A stretch of 64,000 nucleotides of DNA, taken from NCBI GenBank assembly GCA_017621845.1, contig JAGASI010000005.1, positions 1 to 64,000 on the forward strand, read 5' to 3'. The DNA comes from Muribaculaceae bacterium. GTDB lineage: Bacteria; Bacteroidota; Bacteroidia; Bacteroidales; Muribaculaceae. A model generated the notes under the pieces. The model was given only the letters and a program-made list of their open reading frames with translations, searched no databases and was not told the DNA's origin. Of the stretch, positions 27,462-39,300 are shown piece by piece. The translations under genes and the position numbers were made by a program. Each line of letters opens with the position of its first letter. The stretch's first letter is position 1.

Positions 27462-28646
27462 ATGGCTAAAGAGAAATTCGAAAGAACGAAACCGCATGTA
27501 AACATCGGTACTATCGGTCACGTTGACCACGGCAAAACTACCCTTACTGCCGCTATTACCACCGTGCTTGCTAAAGCCGGTCTTTCTGAGGTTAAGTCAT
27601 TCGACCAGATTGACAACGCCCCCGAGGAAAAAGAGCGTGGTATTACAATTAACACCGCTCACGTTGAGTATGAAACCGCCAACCGTCACTATGCTCACGT
27701 TGACTGCCCGGGTCACGCTGACTATGTGAAGAACATGGTTACCGGTGCTGCTCAGATGGACGGCGCTATCATCGTAGTTGCCGCTACTGACGGTCCCATG
27801 CCCCAGACTCGCGAGCACATCCTTCTCGCCCGTCAGGTAAACGTTCCCCGTCTTGTTGTATTCCTGAACAAATGTGATATGGTAGACGACGAGGAAATGC
27901 TTGAACTCGTTGAAATGGATATGCAAGAGCTTCTCGACGCTTATGAATATGATGGCTCCAGCACACCTATCATCCGTGGCTCGGCCCTCGGTGCACTTAA
28001 CGGCGAACCCGAGTGGGAAGCTAAAGTTATGGAGCTCATGGAGGCTGTTGACAACTGGATTCCCCTGCCTCCCCGCGATATCGATAAACCTTTCTTGATG
28101 CCTGTTGAGGACGTATTCTCAATCACCGGTCGTGGTACTGTTGCTACCGGCCGTATCGAAACCGGTATCGTTAAGGTTGGTGACGAAGTTCAAATCATGG
28201 GTCTTGGCGCTAACCTCAAATCAACTGTTACCGGCGTTGAGATGTTCCGTAAACTTCTTGATCAAGGTGAAGCCGGTGATAATGTTGGTCTTCTTCTCCG
28301 TGGTATCGATAAGAAAGACATCAAACGTGGTATGGTTATCTGCCACCCCGGTGTTATCAAACCCCACGATGAGTTCAAGGCTTCAGTTTATATCCTGAAG
28401 AAAGAAGAAGGTGGCCGTCACACACCTTTCCACAACAACTATCGTCCTCAATTCTACATCCGCACACTTGACGTAACCGGTGAAATCACCCTTCCCGACG
28501 GAGTTGAAATGGTTATGCCCGGCGACCACGTAGAAATCAAGGTTAAACTCATCCAACCCGTTGCTTGTGACCAAGGTCTCCGCTTCGCTATCCGTGAGGG
28601 TGGCCGCACTGTAGGTTCTGGTCAGATTACCGAGATTATTGAGTAA
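27462..28646 (+). CDS. tuf: Elongation factor Tu
   Basis: EF-Tu delivers aminoacyl-tRNA to the ribosome as a GTP complex. The 394-residue protein shows the P-loop GHVDHGKTT, switch [23 protein letters not shown] and SAL, and the C-terminal SGQITEIIE. It follows four tRNA genes on one transcript. A small hairpin (about 27387-27411) sits in the leader. Codon use is strongly biased, as in highly expressed genes. Confidence 0.99.
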   Translation: MAKEKFERTKPHVNIGTIGHVDHGKTTLTAAITTVLAKAGLSEVKSFDQIDNAPEEKERGITINTAHVEYETANRHYAHVDCPGHADYVKNMVTGAAQMDGAIIVVAATDGPMPQTREHILLARQVNVPRLVVFLNKCDMVDDEEMLELVEMDMQELLDAYEYDGSSTPIIRGSALGALNGEPEWEAKVMELMEAVDNWIPLPPRDIDKPFLMPVEDVFSITGRGTVATGRIETGIVKVGDEVQIMGLGANLKSTVTGVEMFRKLLDQGEAGDNVGLLLRGIDKKDIKRGMVICHPGVIKPHDEFKASVYILKKEEGGRHTPFHNNYRPQFYIRTLDVTGEITLPDGVEMVMPGDHVEIKVKLIQPVACDQGLRFAIREGGRTVGSGQITEIIE

Positions 28647-28684
28647 TACCTTACCAATAACGACTGCTTATAGCATCAAAATAT

Positions 28685-28738
28685 AAATAAACAGGTCAGG
28701 CCTACGGTCTACCTGAGGAAAACCTGACCTGTTTATTT
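28685..28738 (+). terminator. Terminator between tuf and tRNA-Trp
   Basis: A perfect 16-bp stem (28685-28700 with 28723-28738) is followed by an AT-rich TTATTATA stretch. It would reduce or end tuf transcription ahead of tRNA-Trp and secE. No clear TAnnTTTG promoter is seen between it and the tRNA. Confidence 0.75.
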
Positions 28739-28744
28739 TATTAT

Positions 28745-28820
28745 ACGGGACTAGCTCAGTTGGTAGAGCATCGGTCTCCAAAACCGAGTGTCGGGAGTTC
28801 GAGTCTCTCGTCCCGTGCCA
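28745..28820 (+). tRNA. tRNA-Trp (CCA)
   Basis: Acceptor ACGGGAC/GTCCCGT, anticodon CCA at 28778-28780, T-arm GGGAGTTCGAGTCTCTC. The 3' CCA is encoded (28818-28820). It directly precedes secE, the usual arrangement in bacteria. Confidence 0.96.
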
Positions 28821-28833
28821 AAAAATATCAATA

Positions 28834-29034
28834 ATGAAGAAATTAAAACTACTCACAAATATTGAGGAGTCTTATGACGAGCTCCGTTATAAGACTTCTT
28901 GGCCCTCTAAAAAACAGTTAGTCAAGTCAGCTGTCATCGTCATGATTGCTTCCGTTCTAATCGCCTTGGTGATTTTTGTCATGGACCAGATAGTTGATAA
29001 CTTGATGCACCTGATTTATAGTTTCGGTAATTAA
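28834..29034 (+). CDS. secE: Preprotein translocase subunit SecE
   Basis: The 66-residue single-span protein has an amphipathic N-terminal helix (EESYDELRYKTSWPSKKQL, with the conserved W-P-S/T) and one membrane helix (VIVMIASVLIALVIFVM). It is the SecE subunit of the SecYEG channel. Position between tRNA-Trp and nusG is the conserved one. Confidence 0.96.
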   Translation: MKKLKLLTNIEESYDELRYKTSWPSKKQLVKSAVIVMIASVLIALVIFVMDQIVDNLMHLIYSFGN

Positions 29035-29070
29035 TCCTGTTTTGCTTATTAACTTTTAGAGACGAGTTCA

Positions 29071-29622
29071 ATGTCAGATAACAAGAGAGGATGGTATGTT
29101 CTGCGTGCCATTTCAGGAAAAGAGGCTAAGGTAAAAGAACTACTTGACGGAGCAATCCGTAATGGAGGCCTTGGCGACCACGTTTTTCAGGTATTGATTC
29201 CGACCGAAAAAGTACTTACCGTACGTGCCGGCAAGAAGGTAGTCAAAGAGCGCAACTTGTTCAGTGGCTATGTGTTCATTGAAGCCGAGCTCACCGGTGA
29301 GGTTATTCACGAACTTACCAACACCACCAATGTCATTGACTTTTTGCGTGGTCGCGAAAAGGGTTCAGCCCCCGAGCGTCTGCGTGAAAGTGAGGTCAAG
29401 AGAATGTTGGGTACAGTTGATGAGTTGAGCAACGCCGGCGATGACGATGTTATCGACTACATTGTAGGCGAGACAGTTAAAGTCAACGATGGCGCCTTTG
29501 CCGGGTTCTCGGCCGTGATTGAGGAAGTCAATAAGGAGAAAAAGAAACTAAAAGTGTCGGTCAAGATTTTCGGTCGTAAAACACCGATGGAACTCGATAT
29601 TACCCAAGTAGAACGCGAGTAA
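29071..29622 (+). CDS. nusG: Transcription termination/antitermination protein NusG
   Basis: The 183-residue protein has an N-terminal NGN domain (GWYVLRAISGKEAKVKELL) and a C-terminal KOW domain (GETVKVNDGAFAGFSAVIEE). It binds RNA polymerase and links it to Rho or the ribosome. Standard place in the secE-nusG-rplK cluster. Confidence 0.97.
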   Translation: MSDNKRGWYVLRAISGKEAKVKELLDGAIRNGGLGDHVFQVLIPTEKVLTVRAGKKVVKERNLFSGYVFIEAELTGEVIHELTNTTNVIDFLRGREKGSAPERLRESEVKRMLGTVDELSNAGDDDVIDYIVGETVKVNDGAFAGFSAVIEEVNKEKKKLKVSVKIFGRKTPMELDITQVERE

Positions 29623-29708
29623 CACGTCAGCTTTGCCGTAGGTTACGCATCGGCAAGGGTGGAGTGTGTTGACCCGCTCATGTTTTATAATTTACAAAGT
29701 TTATAACA

Positions 29709-30152
29709 ATGGCTAAAGAAATTGCTGGACAGATCAAACTGCAAATAAAAGGTGGCGCAGCAAACCCCTCACCTCCCGTAGGTCCCGCTCTGGGCTCTAA
29801 GGGTATCAACATCATGGAGTTTTGCAAGCAATTCAACGCCCGTACTCAAGACAAGGCCGGTAAGGTCCTCCCTGTAGTAATCACTTACTATAGCGATAAA
29901 AGTTTTGACTTTGTTGTCAAGACTCCTCCCGTTGCCGTACAACTTAAAGAGGCTACAAAAATCAAGAGCGGCTCGGCTCAGCCTAACCGCACCAAGGTTG
30001 CCTCAGTGTCTTGGGATCAGGTAAAAGAAATCGCTACCGACAAAATGCCCGATTTGAATTGCTTTACAGTTGAATCGGCCATGCGTATGGTTGCCGGTAC
30101 AGCCAGAAGTATGGGTATCACCGTAACCGGCGAATTCCCCGCTAATAACTAA
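29709..30152 (+). CDS. rplK: 50S ribosomal protein L11
   Basis: The 147-residue protein has the L11 N-terminal [20 protein letters not shown] segment and the C-terminal rRNA-binding domain ([10 protein letters not shown]). L11 forms the GTPase-associated centre. The standard L11-L1-L10-L12 order follows. Confidence 0.98.
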   Translation: MAKEIAGQIKLQIKGGAANPSPPVGPALGSKGINIMEFCKQFNARTQDKAGKVLPVVITYYSDKSFDFVVKTPPVAVQLKEATKIKSGSAQPNRTKVASVSWDQVKEIATDKMPDLNCFTVESAMRMVAGTARSMGITVTGEFPANN

Positions 30153-30168
30153 TAAAATTCAATCAAAA

Positions 30169-30864
30169 ATGAGTAAACTTACAAAAAATCAAAAGTTAGC
30201 TTTATCGAAGATTGAAGCAGGGAAATCTTATACTCTGGATGAAGCCGCCGCTAAGGTAAAGGAAATTACCTATACCAAGTTTGACGCTTCGCTCGACATC
30301 GATGTACGTCTCGGTGTTGATCCTCGTAAGGCTAATCAGATGGTACGTGGCGTGGTAACACTGCCCCACGGAACCGGTAAGCAAGTACGTGTGCTTGTAT
30401 TATGTAACCCCGATGCTGAGGCTGCTGCCAAGGCCGCCGGTGCTGACTATGTTGGTCTCGATGAATATATCGAGAAAATCAAAGGTGGTTGGACCGACGT
30501 TGACGTTATCATTACCCAACCCATGATTATGGGTAAAATCGGTGCCCTCGGACGTATTCTCGGTCCCCGTGGCTTGATGCCTAACCCCAAGAGCGGTACA
30601 GTGACAATGGATGTCGCTAAAGCTGTCGAGGAGGTTAAGAAGGGTAAAATCGACTTTAAGGTTGATAAAAACGGTATCGTTCACTCTTCAATCGGTAAAG
30701 TATCGTTCACACCCCAGCAGATGCAGGAAAATGCTCGTGAGTTCATCAACACTCTTATTAAGTTGAAACCTGCTACTGCCAAGGGTACCTATATCAAGAG
30801 TATTTATCTTTCGAGCACTATGAGTCCCGGCGTCAAAGTTGAACCCAAGTCAGTCGACGCTTAA
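30169..30864 (+). CDS. rplA: 50S ribosomal protein L1
   Basis: The 231-residue protein starts [19 protein letters not shown] and contains the L1 signature region [21 protein letters not shown]1 binds 23S rRNA at the mobile stalk and often represses its own operon. It starts 16 bases after rplK. Confidence 0.98.
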   Translation: MSKLTKNQKLALSKIEAGKSYTLDEAAAKVKEITYTKFDASLDIDVRLGVDPRKANQMVRGVVTLPHGTGKQVRVLVLCNPDAEAAAKAAGADYVGLDEYIEKIKGGWTDVDVIITQPMIMGKIGALGRILGPRGLMPNPKSGTVTMDVAKAVEEVKKGKIDFKVDKNGIVHSSIGKVSFTPQQMQENAREFINTLIKLKPATAKGTYIKSIYLSSTMSPGVKVEPKSVDA

Positions 30865-30884
30865 TCTTTTAATAAACAGAAATT

Positions 30885-31406
30885 ATGAAAAAAGAAGATA
30901 AGGCTTTAGTAATCGAAAAAATCGCCTCGACCCTTAAAGAGTATAATGGATTCTACCTGGTCGAGACTGCCGGATTGGATGCTGAGAAGACATCTGAACT
31001 GCGTCGCGCTTGCTTTGGCGCTGACATCAAGCTCATGGTTGTCAAGAATACTTTGCTCCACCAGGCTCTTGAGACTCTCGACGGTGACTATAGTGAATTA
31101 TATCCCACACTGAAAGGTTCAACATCGCTGATGTGTACCAATGTCGGTAACGCTCCTGCCAAGCTTCTTAAGAAGTTTGTCAAGAAAGGCGAGGAGTTGC
31201 CTGCTCTCAAGGCTGCTTATGTTGAAGAAACAGTTTATGTTGGAGCTGACCAGCTCGAGGCCCTCTCGGCTATCAAGAGCAAGAACGAACTCATCGCCGA
31301 TGTTGTCGCTCTCCTTCAGTCTCCCGCCAAAAACGTTGTTTCGGCTCTTCAGTCAGGTGCAACCAAACTCCATGGTATCTTAGAGACACTCTCAAACAAA
31401 GAATAA
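30885..31406 (+). CDS. rplJ: 50S ribosomal protein L10
   Basis: The 173-residue protein begins MKKEDKALVIEKIASTLKEY and has the L10 core (LRRACFGADIKLMVVKNTLL). L10 anchors L12 dimers in the stalk. It lies between rplA and rplL as usual. Confidence 0.97.
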   Translation: MKKEDKALVIEKIASTLKEYNGFYLVETAGLDAEKTSELRRACFGADIKLMVVKNTLLHQALETLDGDYSELYPTLKGSTSLMCTNVGNAPAKLLKKFVKKGEELPALKAAYVEETVYVGADQLEALSAIKSKNELIADVVALLQSPAKNVVSALQSGATKLHGILETLSNKE

Positions 31407-31445
31407 TAAATTAAGAAAAAATTAAACAAATAAATATTTACTACA

Positions 31446-31820
31446 ATGGCAGATTTAAAAGCTTTTGCTGAACAACTTGTTAACCTTACCGTAAAGGAAG
31501 TAAACGAACTCGCTCAGATCCTCAAAGAGGAGTATGGTATCGAACCCGCCGCCGCTGCTGTAGCTGTTGCTGCAGGTCCTGCTGCCGCCGGTGAAGCCGC
31601 TGAAGAAAAATCAAGCTTTGACGTAGTCCTCAAAGCTGCCGGTGCTGCTAAGCTCCAGGTTGTTAAACTCGTTAAGGAACTCACCGGTCTTGGCCTGAAA
31701 GAGGCTAAGGAACTCGTTGACGGTGCTCCTTCTGTAGTTAAAGAAGGTCTCGCTAAAGCTGACGCTGAGGGCCTGAAAAAGCAACTCGAAGAGGCCGGCG
31801 CTGAAGTCGAACTTAAATAA
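31446..31820 (+). CDS. rplL: 50S ribosomal protein L7/L12
   Basis: The 124-residue acidic protein has the N-terminal dimerisation part, an Ala/Gly-rich hinge ([20 protein letters not shown]) and the C-terminal factor-binding domain ([20 protein letters not shown]). Last ribosomal gene before the long gap to rpoB. Confidence 0.98.
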   Translation: MADLKAFAEQLVNLTVKEVNELAQILKEEYGIEPAAAAVAVAAGPAAAGEAAEEKSSFDVVLKAAGAAKLQVVKLVKELTGLGLKEAKELVDGAPSVVKEGLAKADAEGLKKQLEEAGAEVELK

Positions 31821-31844
31821 TAACGCCTAACCATTAGGTGAACA

Positions 31845-31882
31845 GGTTAAGAATCGCCTTGACGGGTTGATTCTTAACCTTT
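31845..31882 (+). terminator. Hairpin terminator/attenuator after rplL
   Basis: GGTTAAGAATC (31845-31855) pairs perfectly with GATTCTTAACC (31869-31879) and is followed by TTT. In other bacteria an attenuator between rplL and rpoB lowers rpoBC transcription relative to the ribosomal genes, and this stem is well placed for that. Confidence 0.7.
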
Positions 31883-32432
31883 ACGTGTCTTAAACATATT
31901 TGTAAGTCAACAGATGTTTGTGTCAAGTGTTAAATGCTTGAATTATTGCATTTTATGTAGACACTTCAGCCTCGGCTCATCTCTCTGATATACTCTCATT
32001 CTCTGTTCCCCTCCCCTCAGCCTCTTGTTGAGACCCCACTTGTAACGTGGTTACCATTAAAACTGTAAGAAATACATAATTAATCATGCAGTGCGCCCCG
32101 AAAGGCGATAAAGTCAATTTTCGCGGGTCGTTTTGCTGTGAGCATTATGTTGTTGGCATGATTTTTGCTAATCTTTGATTGTTGCCTGATATTCAATTTA
32201 TGACAGCCCCGATTCTTATGCCGGCTATCTTGTTTTACAGCAATTGAGACAGTGATATGGTAGCTACAATTACGCCGATCCATATAATATCCGGGCATGA
32301 CATGTGGTAATCGCTAAGATTGACTTTCCTGTGGCCGGATAATACAGTAGACTGTCAACCATCGGTCGGTAATAAGTTGGGCGGTCGACCAACATCCTAC
32401 AAATTTGAGTTCTATTTAACCCACAACTTCAG
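31883..32432. other. Unexplained 550-base non-coding gap between rplL and rpoB
   Basis: No supportable gene on either strand; a minus-strand frame of 72 codons at 32080-32298 has no recognisable features. No convincing TAnnTTTG promoter is seen near rpoB. The region has mixed composition and may hold a degenerate remnant or an rpoB leader. Confidence 0.5.
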
Positions 32433-35400
32433 ATGTCAGTTCAAACTAACAAACCTCGTGTTAATTTCGCGTCGGTAAGGAATCCACTTCCGTATCCCGA
32501 TTTTTTGGAGGTTCAGCTAAAGTCGTTCAGAGACTTTCTGCAGCTCGACACTCCACCCGAAAAAAGAAATAACGAAGGCCTGTATAAGGTTTTTGCCGAG
32601 AATTTTCCTATCGTCGACACCCGTAACAGCTTTGTCCTCGAGTTTCTCGACTATTATATTGATCCCCCACGTTATACGATTGAAGAATGTCTCGAACGCG
32701 GCTTGACTTACAGTGTACCACTGAAGGCCAAGCTAAAGTTGTATTGCACCGACCCTGACCACGAAGACTTTGACACCGTAATTCAGGATGTATATCTCGG
32801 TCCTATTCCATACATGACTGAGAAAGGTACATTTGTAATCAATGGTGCCGAACGTGTCGTTGTGTCTCAGTTGCACCGTTCGCCCGGCGTATTCTTCGGT
32901 CAGAGCACTCATGCCAATGGTACCAAGTTATACTCGGCTCGTATTATCCCGTTCCGTGGTTCATGGATTGAGTTTGCTACCGACATCAATAATGTCATGT
33001 ATGCCTACATCGACCGTAAGAAAAAATTGCCCGTAACTACATTGTTGCGTGCTATAGGTCTTGAGAGCGATAAAGACATTATTGAAATCTTTGGTCTGGC
33101 CTCGGAAGTTAAGGTTAACAAAACCAACCTCAAAAAGGCTATAGGCAAGCGTCTTGCTGCCCGTGTGCTTAAGACATGGGTAGAGGATTTTGTTGACGAG
33201 GACACCGGCGAAGTTGTTTCAATCGAGCGCAATGACGTGATTATTGACCGTGAGACAGTGCTTGATGAAGACAATATTCAGGAAATCCTCGAGTCGGGTG
33301 CCCAGACTATCCTCCTTCATAAAGAGGATGTCAATGCATCGGACTACTCGATTATTTTTAACACTCTCCAGAAAGATACCTCCAACTCCGAGAAGGAGGC
33401 TATGCAATATATTTACAGACAGTTGCGCAACGCCGAGCCACCAGATGACGCCAGTGCCCGTGAGGTTATCACCAATCTTTTCTTCTCAGAGAAACGTTAT
33501 GACCTCGGCGAGGTAGGCCGTTATCGTATTAACAAAAAGCTCGGTCTGACAACGTCGATGGATGTCAAAGTACTGACCAAGGAAGATATTATCGCGATTA
33601 TCAAATACCTCATCGAGCTTATCAACTCCAAGACCGATGTCGATGATATCGACCACTTGTCAAACCGTCGTGTGCGTACAGTCGGTGAGCAACTCTACAA
33701 CCAGTTTGGTGTAGGTCTGGCCCGTATGTCCCGTACAATACGCGAGCGTATGAATGTGCGTGACAACGAGACATTCACCCCGATTGACCTGATTAACGCC
33801 AAGACCATCTCGTCGGTAATCAACACCTACTTTGGCACCAATGCTCTGTCCCAGTTCATGGACCAGACCAATCCATTGGCCGAGATTACCCACAAGCGTC
33901 GTATGTCGGCACTTGGCCCCGGTGGTCTGTCTCGAGAGCGTGCAGGTTTTGAGGTACGAGACGTTCACTATACCCACTATGGCCGTCTGTGCCCCATCGA
34001 GACTCCTGAAGGTCCTAATATCGGTCTTATCAGCTCGCTATGTGTGTATGCCAAGATTAACGACCTGGGCTTCATCGAGACTCCTTACCGTAAGGTAGAG
34101 AATGCCAAGGTTGACCTCAATAACGACGAAGTAGTATATCTTACTGCCGAGATTGAAGAAGGTAAGGTCATTGCCCAGGGTAACGCACCCTTGAACGAGG
34201 ACGGTACCTTTATACGCGACAAAGTCAAGGCTCGTCTTGATGCCGACTTCCCTGTGGTAGCCCCCGATGAGGTCGAGCTCATGGACGTATCGCCCACTCA
34301 GATTGCCTCTATCGCGGCATCTCTTATTCCCTTCCTTGAGCACGACGATGCCAACCGTGCGTTGATGGGATCCAACATGATGCGTCAGGCCGTGCCTCTG
34401 ATGCGTTCCGAGGCGCCGATTGTCGGTACCGGTATTGAGGGCCAGCTTGTGCGTGACTCACGTACACAGATTTCGGCCGAAGGCCCCGGTGTCATCGAAT
34501 TTGTCGACGCTACGACCATACGCATCCGTTATGACCGCACTCCCGACCAGGAGTTTGTGGCATTTGACGATGCAGTTAAAGAATATCACTTGCCTAAATT
34601 CCGCAAGACCAACCAGAGCACCACTATCGACTTGCGTCCTATCTGTGAGAAAGGTCAGCGTGTCGATAAAGGCGATATCCTCACCGAGGGCTACTCGACA
34701 GAAAACGGTGAGCTTGCCCTTGGCCGTAACCTCAAGGTTGCTTTCATGCCTTGGAAGGGTTACAACTATGAGGACGCCATCGTATTGAACGAGCGCGTTG
34801 TGCGTGAAGACTTGCTGACATCGGTTCACGTTGATGAATATTCACTCGAGGTACGTGAGACCAAGCGTGGCATGGAAGAGCTTACCTCGGATATTCCCAA
34901 TGTCAGCGAGGATGCCACCAAGGATCTTGACGAGCGTGGTATCATCCGTGTGGGTGCTCACGTAGTCCCAGGTGATATCATGATTGGTAAGATTACACCT
35001 AAGGGTGAGTCAGACCCCACTCCTGAGGAAAAACTTCTGCGTGCCATCTTCGGTGATAAGGCCGGTGATGTCAAGGATGCCTCACTCAAGGCTTCACCTT
35101 CACTCAAGGGTGTTGTCATCGGTACCAACCTGTTCTCGCGTGCCGAGAAGAAACCTCGTGGCAAAGCCGCCAACGCTCTGTTGCCCAAGCTTGACGAGGA
35201 ATATGAGGCCAAGGCCAACGAGCTTAAAGATATTCTTTTAAGCAAGTTGATGACACTCACCGAGGGCAAGACCTCCCAGGGTGTTCGCGACTTCATAGGC
35301 ACTGATATTGTTCCCAAGGGAGCCAAGTTTACTGCCGCTGTCCTGCGTGACATCGACTTTGATACCATCAACCTCTCTAAGTGGACCAACGATGCCCATA

Positions 35401-36245
35401 AAAACGACATGATACGCGAGACCATCGTCAACTACCTGCGTAAGGCCAAAGAGCTTGAAGCTCAGTTGCGCCGCCGCAAGTTTGATATCTCGATAGGTGA
35501 CGAGCTACCCTCGGGCATCATGAAGATTGCCAAGGTATATATCGCCAAGAAACGTAAGATTTCAGTCGGTGACAAGATGGCGGGCCGCCACGGTAACAAG
35601 GGTATTGTATCGCGTATCGTGCGTCAGGAAGATATGCCCTTCCTTGCCGATGGTACACCGGTTGACATCTGTCTGAACCCTCTGGGTGTGCCTTCGCGTA
35701 TGAACCTTGGTCAGATTTTTGAGACAGTACTCGGATGGGCCGGACGTGAGTTGGGTGAGAAATTTGCCACTCCCATCTTTGACGGCGCCACTCTTGACGA
35801 CCTTAACGCCTGGACTGATAAGGCCGGTCTTCCCCGCTATGGCAAGACTTACCTTTATGACGGTGGTACCGGCGAGCGTTTTGACCAACCTGCTACAGTA
35901 GGAGTCATTTACATGCTTAAGCTCGGCCACATGGTTGAAGATAAGATGCATGCCCGTTCAATCGGCCCGTACTCACTGATTACCCAGCAACCCCTCGGTG
36001 GTAAAGCCCAGTTTGGTGGTCAGCGCTTCGGTGAGATGGAGGTTTGGGCGCTCGAAGCCTTCGGCGCCTCTCATATCCTGCAAGAAATACTTACCATCAA
36101 GTCAGATGACGTCAACGGACGTTCCAAGGCCTACGAGGCTATCGTCAAGGGCGATCCCATGCCTCAAGCCGGTATCCCCGAGTCTCTTAACGTGTTACTA
36201 CACGAGCTGCGTGGCCTCGGCCTCAGCATCAAGCTCGAACAATAA
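32433..36245 (+). CDS. rpoB: DNA-directed RNA polymerase subunit beta
   Basis: The 1270-residue subunit shows the rifampicin-region segments ([33 protein letters not shown]), the substrate-proximal GYNYEDAI and the C-terminal [20 protein letters not shown]. It has the Bacteroidota length. It pairs with rpoC 87 bases downstream. Confidence 0.99.
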   Translation: MSVQTNKPRVNFASVRNPLPYPDFLEVQLKSFRDFLQLDTPPEKRNNEGLYKVFAENFPIVDTRNSFVLEFLDYYIDPPRYTIEECLERGLTYSVPLKAKLKLYCTDPDHEDFDTVIQDVYLGPIPYMTEKGTFVINGAERVVVSQLHRSPGVFFGQSTHANGTKLYSARIIPFRGSWIEFATDINNVMYAYIDRKKKLPVTTLLRAIGLESDKDIIEIFGLASEVKVNKTNLKKAIGKRLAARVLKTWVEDFVDEDTGEVVSIERNDVIIDRETVLDEDNIQEILESGAQTILLHKEDVNASDYSIIFNTLQKDTSNSEKEAMQYIYRQLRNAEPPDDASAREVITNLFFSEKRYDLGEVGRYRINKKLGLTTSMDVKVLTKEDIIAIIKYLIELINSKTDVDDIDHLSNRRVRTVGEQLYNQFGVGLARMSRTIRERMNVRDNETFTPIDLINAKTISSVINTYFGTNALSQFMDQTNPLAEITHKRRMSALGPGGLSRERAGFEVRDVHYTHYGRLCPIETPEGPNIGLISSLCVYAKINDLGFIETPYRKVENAKVDLNNDEVVYLTAEIEEGKVIAQGNAPLNEDGTFIRDKVKARLDADFPVVAPDEVELMDVSPTQIASIAASLIPFLEHDDANRALMGSNMMRQAVPLMRSEAPIVGTGIEGQLVRDSRTQISAEGPGVIEFVDATTIRIRYDRTPDQEFVAFDDAVKEYHLPKFRKTNQSTTIDLRPICEKGQRVDKGDILTEGYSTENGELALGRNLKVAFMPWKGYNYEDAIVLNERVVREDLLTSVHVDEYSLEVRETKRGMEELTSDIPNVSEDATKDLDERGIIRVGAHVVPGDIMIGKITPKGESDPTPEEKLLRAIFGDKAGDVKDASLKASPSLKGVVIGTNLFSRAEKKPRGKAANALLPKLDEEYEAKANELKDILLSKLMTLTEGKTSQGVRDFIGTDIVPKGAKFTAAVLRDIDFDTINLSKWTNDAHKNDMIRETIVNYLRKAKELEAQLRRRKFDISIGDELPSGIMKIAKVYIAKKRKISVGDKMAGRHGNKGIVSRIVRQEDMPFLADGTPVDICLNPLGVPSRMNLGQIFETVLGWAGRELGEKFATPIFDGATLDDLNAWTDKAGLPRYGKTYLYDGGTGERFDQPATVGVIYMLKLGHMVEDKMHARSIGPYSLITQQPLGGKAQFGGQRFGEMEVWALEAFGASHILQEILTIKSDDVNGRSKAYEAIVKGDPMPQAGIPESLNVLLHELRGLGLSIKLEQ

Positions 36246-36332
36246 TAGCTTCGCTATATACTTTCACCGCACCCGACCCAATGAACGGTCGGGAGCGGAT
36301 TTAAATCCTCAAAAAAAAGACTATACACATAT

Positions 36333-39300
36333 ATGGCTTTCAGAAAAGAAAATAAACAGAAAAACGGTTTCTCAAAAATCTCCATCGGTCTTGCTTCGCC
36401 CGAGGAAATTCTTGAGAAGTCGAGTGGCGAAGTGTTGAAACCCGAGACCATCAACTACCGCACATACAAGCCCGAGCGTGACGGTTTGTTCTGTGAGCGT
36501 ATCTTTGGTCCGGTCAAAGACTTTGAATGTCACTGTGGAAAATATAAACGCATACGTTACAAAGGAGTAGTGTGTGACCGCTGTGGTGTAGAAGTAACAG
36601 AGAAAAAAGTGCGTCGCGAGCGCATGGGCCACATCAAGCTCGTTGTTCCTGTGGCTCACATCTGGTATTTCCGCTCACTCCCCAACAAGATAGGTTACCT
36701 GCTGGGTCTGCCTTCCAAAAAGCTGGACTCGGTCATCTACTACGAGCGCTATATTGTAGTTAATCCCGGAAATGTCGAAGGCGTAAGCCGTCTCGATCTA
36801 CTCACCGAGGACGAGTACTTTGATATACTCGACAAGCTCCCCGAGGGAAATGCCCAGCTCGAGGATAGCGATCCCAACAAGTTTGTTGCCAAGATGGGTG
36901 CCGACGCTATCTATGACTTGCTCAAAGACCTTGACCTCGACAGCCTGTCATATCAGCTGAGACACCAGGCCGACACCGATGGCTCCCAGCAACGCAAAAC
37001 CGAGGCCCTCAAGCGTCTCCAGGTTGTAGAGTCATTCCGTGCCTCACGTCACCGCAACCGTCCCGAGTGGATGATACTTCAGGCTGTACCCGTTATCCCG
37101 CCCGAGTTGCGTCCCCTCGTTCCCCTCGATGGTGGCCGTTTTGCGACATCTGACCTTAACGACCTCTATCGTCGTGTCATCATACGTAACAACCGTCTAA
37201 AACGCCTTATAGAGATTAAGGCTCCGGACGTAATCCTCCGCAACGAGAAACGTATGCTTCAGGAGGCTGTCGATTCACTGCTCGACAACTCACGTAAATC
37301 ATCGGCTGTCAAGTCTGACGCCAACCGACCTCTCAAGTCTCTGAGTGACTCACTTAAGGGTAAACAGGGTCGTTTCCGCCAGAACCTTCTCGGTAAGCGT
37401 GTCGACTATTCGGCTCGTTCAGTTATCGTTGTAGGTCCTGAATTGAAGATGCATGAGTGTGGCCTTCCCAAGAATATGGCTGCCGAGCTTTACAAACCCT
37501 TTGTAATCCGTAAGCTCATCGAACGTGGCATCGTCAAGACCGTCAAGAGCGCCAAGAAGATTGTAGACCGTAAAGAACCAGTAGTTTGGGACATCCTCGA
37601 GCACGTAATGAAAGGACACCCTGTACTGCTCAACCGTGCACCGACACTTCACCGTCTCGGCATACAGGCATTCCAACCCAAGCTCATCGAGGGAAAGGCT
37701 ATCCAGCTTCACCCACTGGCCTGTACCGCGTTTAACGCCGACTTTGACGGTGACCAGATGGCTGTACACTTGCCTCTCGGCAACGAGGCTATCCTCGAGG
37801 CTCAGATGCTGATGCTCGGTGCTCACAATATCCTTAACCCGGCTAACGGCGCGCCTATCACAGTCCCCTCTCAGGACATGGTGCTCGGCCTGTACTATAT
37901 AACCAAACTGCGTCCCGGCGATAAGGGCGAGGGTACAATATTCTATGGCCCCGAAGAAGCCCAGATCGCTTATAACGAAGGCAAGGTGACGCTCCATGCT
38001 CCCGTGACCGTAATGGTAGACGACGTGGATGCCGATGGTAACAAGATTACCCATTTGGTCGAAAATACCTCGGTAGGCCGTGTGCTGTTCAACGAGAACG
38101 TCCCCCACGAGATTGGTTATGTCAACGAGATTATTTCTAAAAAATCATTGCGTAACATTATTTCGCGTGTGATTAAGAAATGTGGTATTCCCCGCTCAGC
38201 CCAATTCCTTGACGACATCAAGAACATGGGTTACTATATGGCGTTCAAGGGAGGCCTGTCATTCAACCTCGGTGACGTTATCATCCCTGCCGAGAAAGAA
38301 GCAATCGTGGCTGAAGGTTATGCCCAGGTTGAAGAAGTCATGGCCAACTACTCGATGGGTATCATCACCAACACCGACCGCTATAACCAGATTATCGATA
38401 TCTGGACACACGTCAATGCCCGTCTTACCGATGTGCTCATGAAACAAATGACCGAGGCCAACCAGGGCTTCAACTCAGTATTCATGATGCTTGACTCGGG
38501 TGCTCGTGGTTCCAAGGACCAGATACGTCAGCTTGCCGGTATGCGTGGTCTTATGGCCAAGCCCCAGAAAGCCGGTGCCGAGGGTGGTCAGATTATCGAG
38601 AACCCCATCTTGGCTAACTTCAAGGAGGGTCTGTCAGTGCTCGAGTACTTTATCTCAACCCACGGTGCCCGTAAAGGTCTTGCCGATACCGCGCTCAAGA
38701 CCGCTGACGCCGGTTACCTTACCCGTCGTCTCGTTGACGTAGCCCACGATGTAATCATCAACGAGGAAGACTGTGGCACATTGCGTGGCCTCGTATGCAC
38801 CGAGATTAAGAATAACGACGAGGTTGTAGCATCGCTTGGAGAGCGTATCCTCGGCCGTGTCTCGGTACACGATATCGTTGATCCTACTACCGGCGAAGTT
38901 ATCGTTAAGGCCGGCGAGGAAATCAATGACGCCGCCGCCGACCGTATTGACGCCTCACCCATCGAGAGTGTCGAGATACGTTCAGTGCTCACCTGTGAAA
39001 GCAAGAAAGGTGTATGCGCCAAATGTTATGGCCGCAACCTCTCCAACAACCGCCTCGTACAGAAAGGTGAGGCTGTCGGTGTAATCGCCGCCCAGTCTAT
39101 CGGTGAGCCCGGTACCCAGCTGACACTGCGTACATTCCACGTCGGTGGTGTTGCTTCCAATATCGCTGCCGTGTCATCGGTAACCTCACGCTATGACGGC
39201 AAGCTCGAGATTGAAGAGCTCCATACAGTCAAGACCGATGAGGTGGGACCCGAAGGCAATCCCGTCGAAGTTGTCATAGGACGTCTGGCCGAAATGCGTA

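Noticed and set aside
32080..32298. Minus-strand frame of 72 codons in the rplL-rpoB gap
   Set aside because: No signal, no family, opposite to a strongly transcribed operon.
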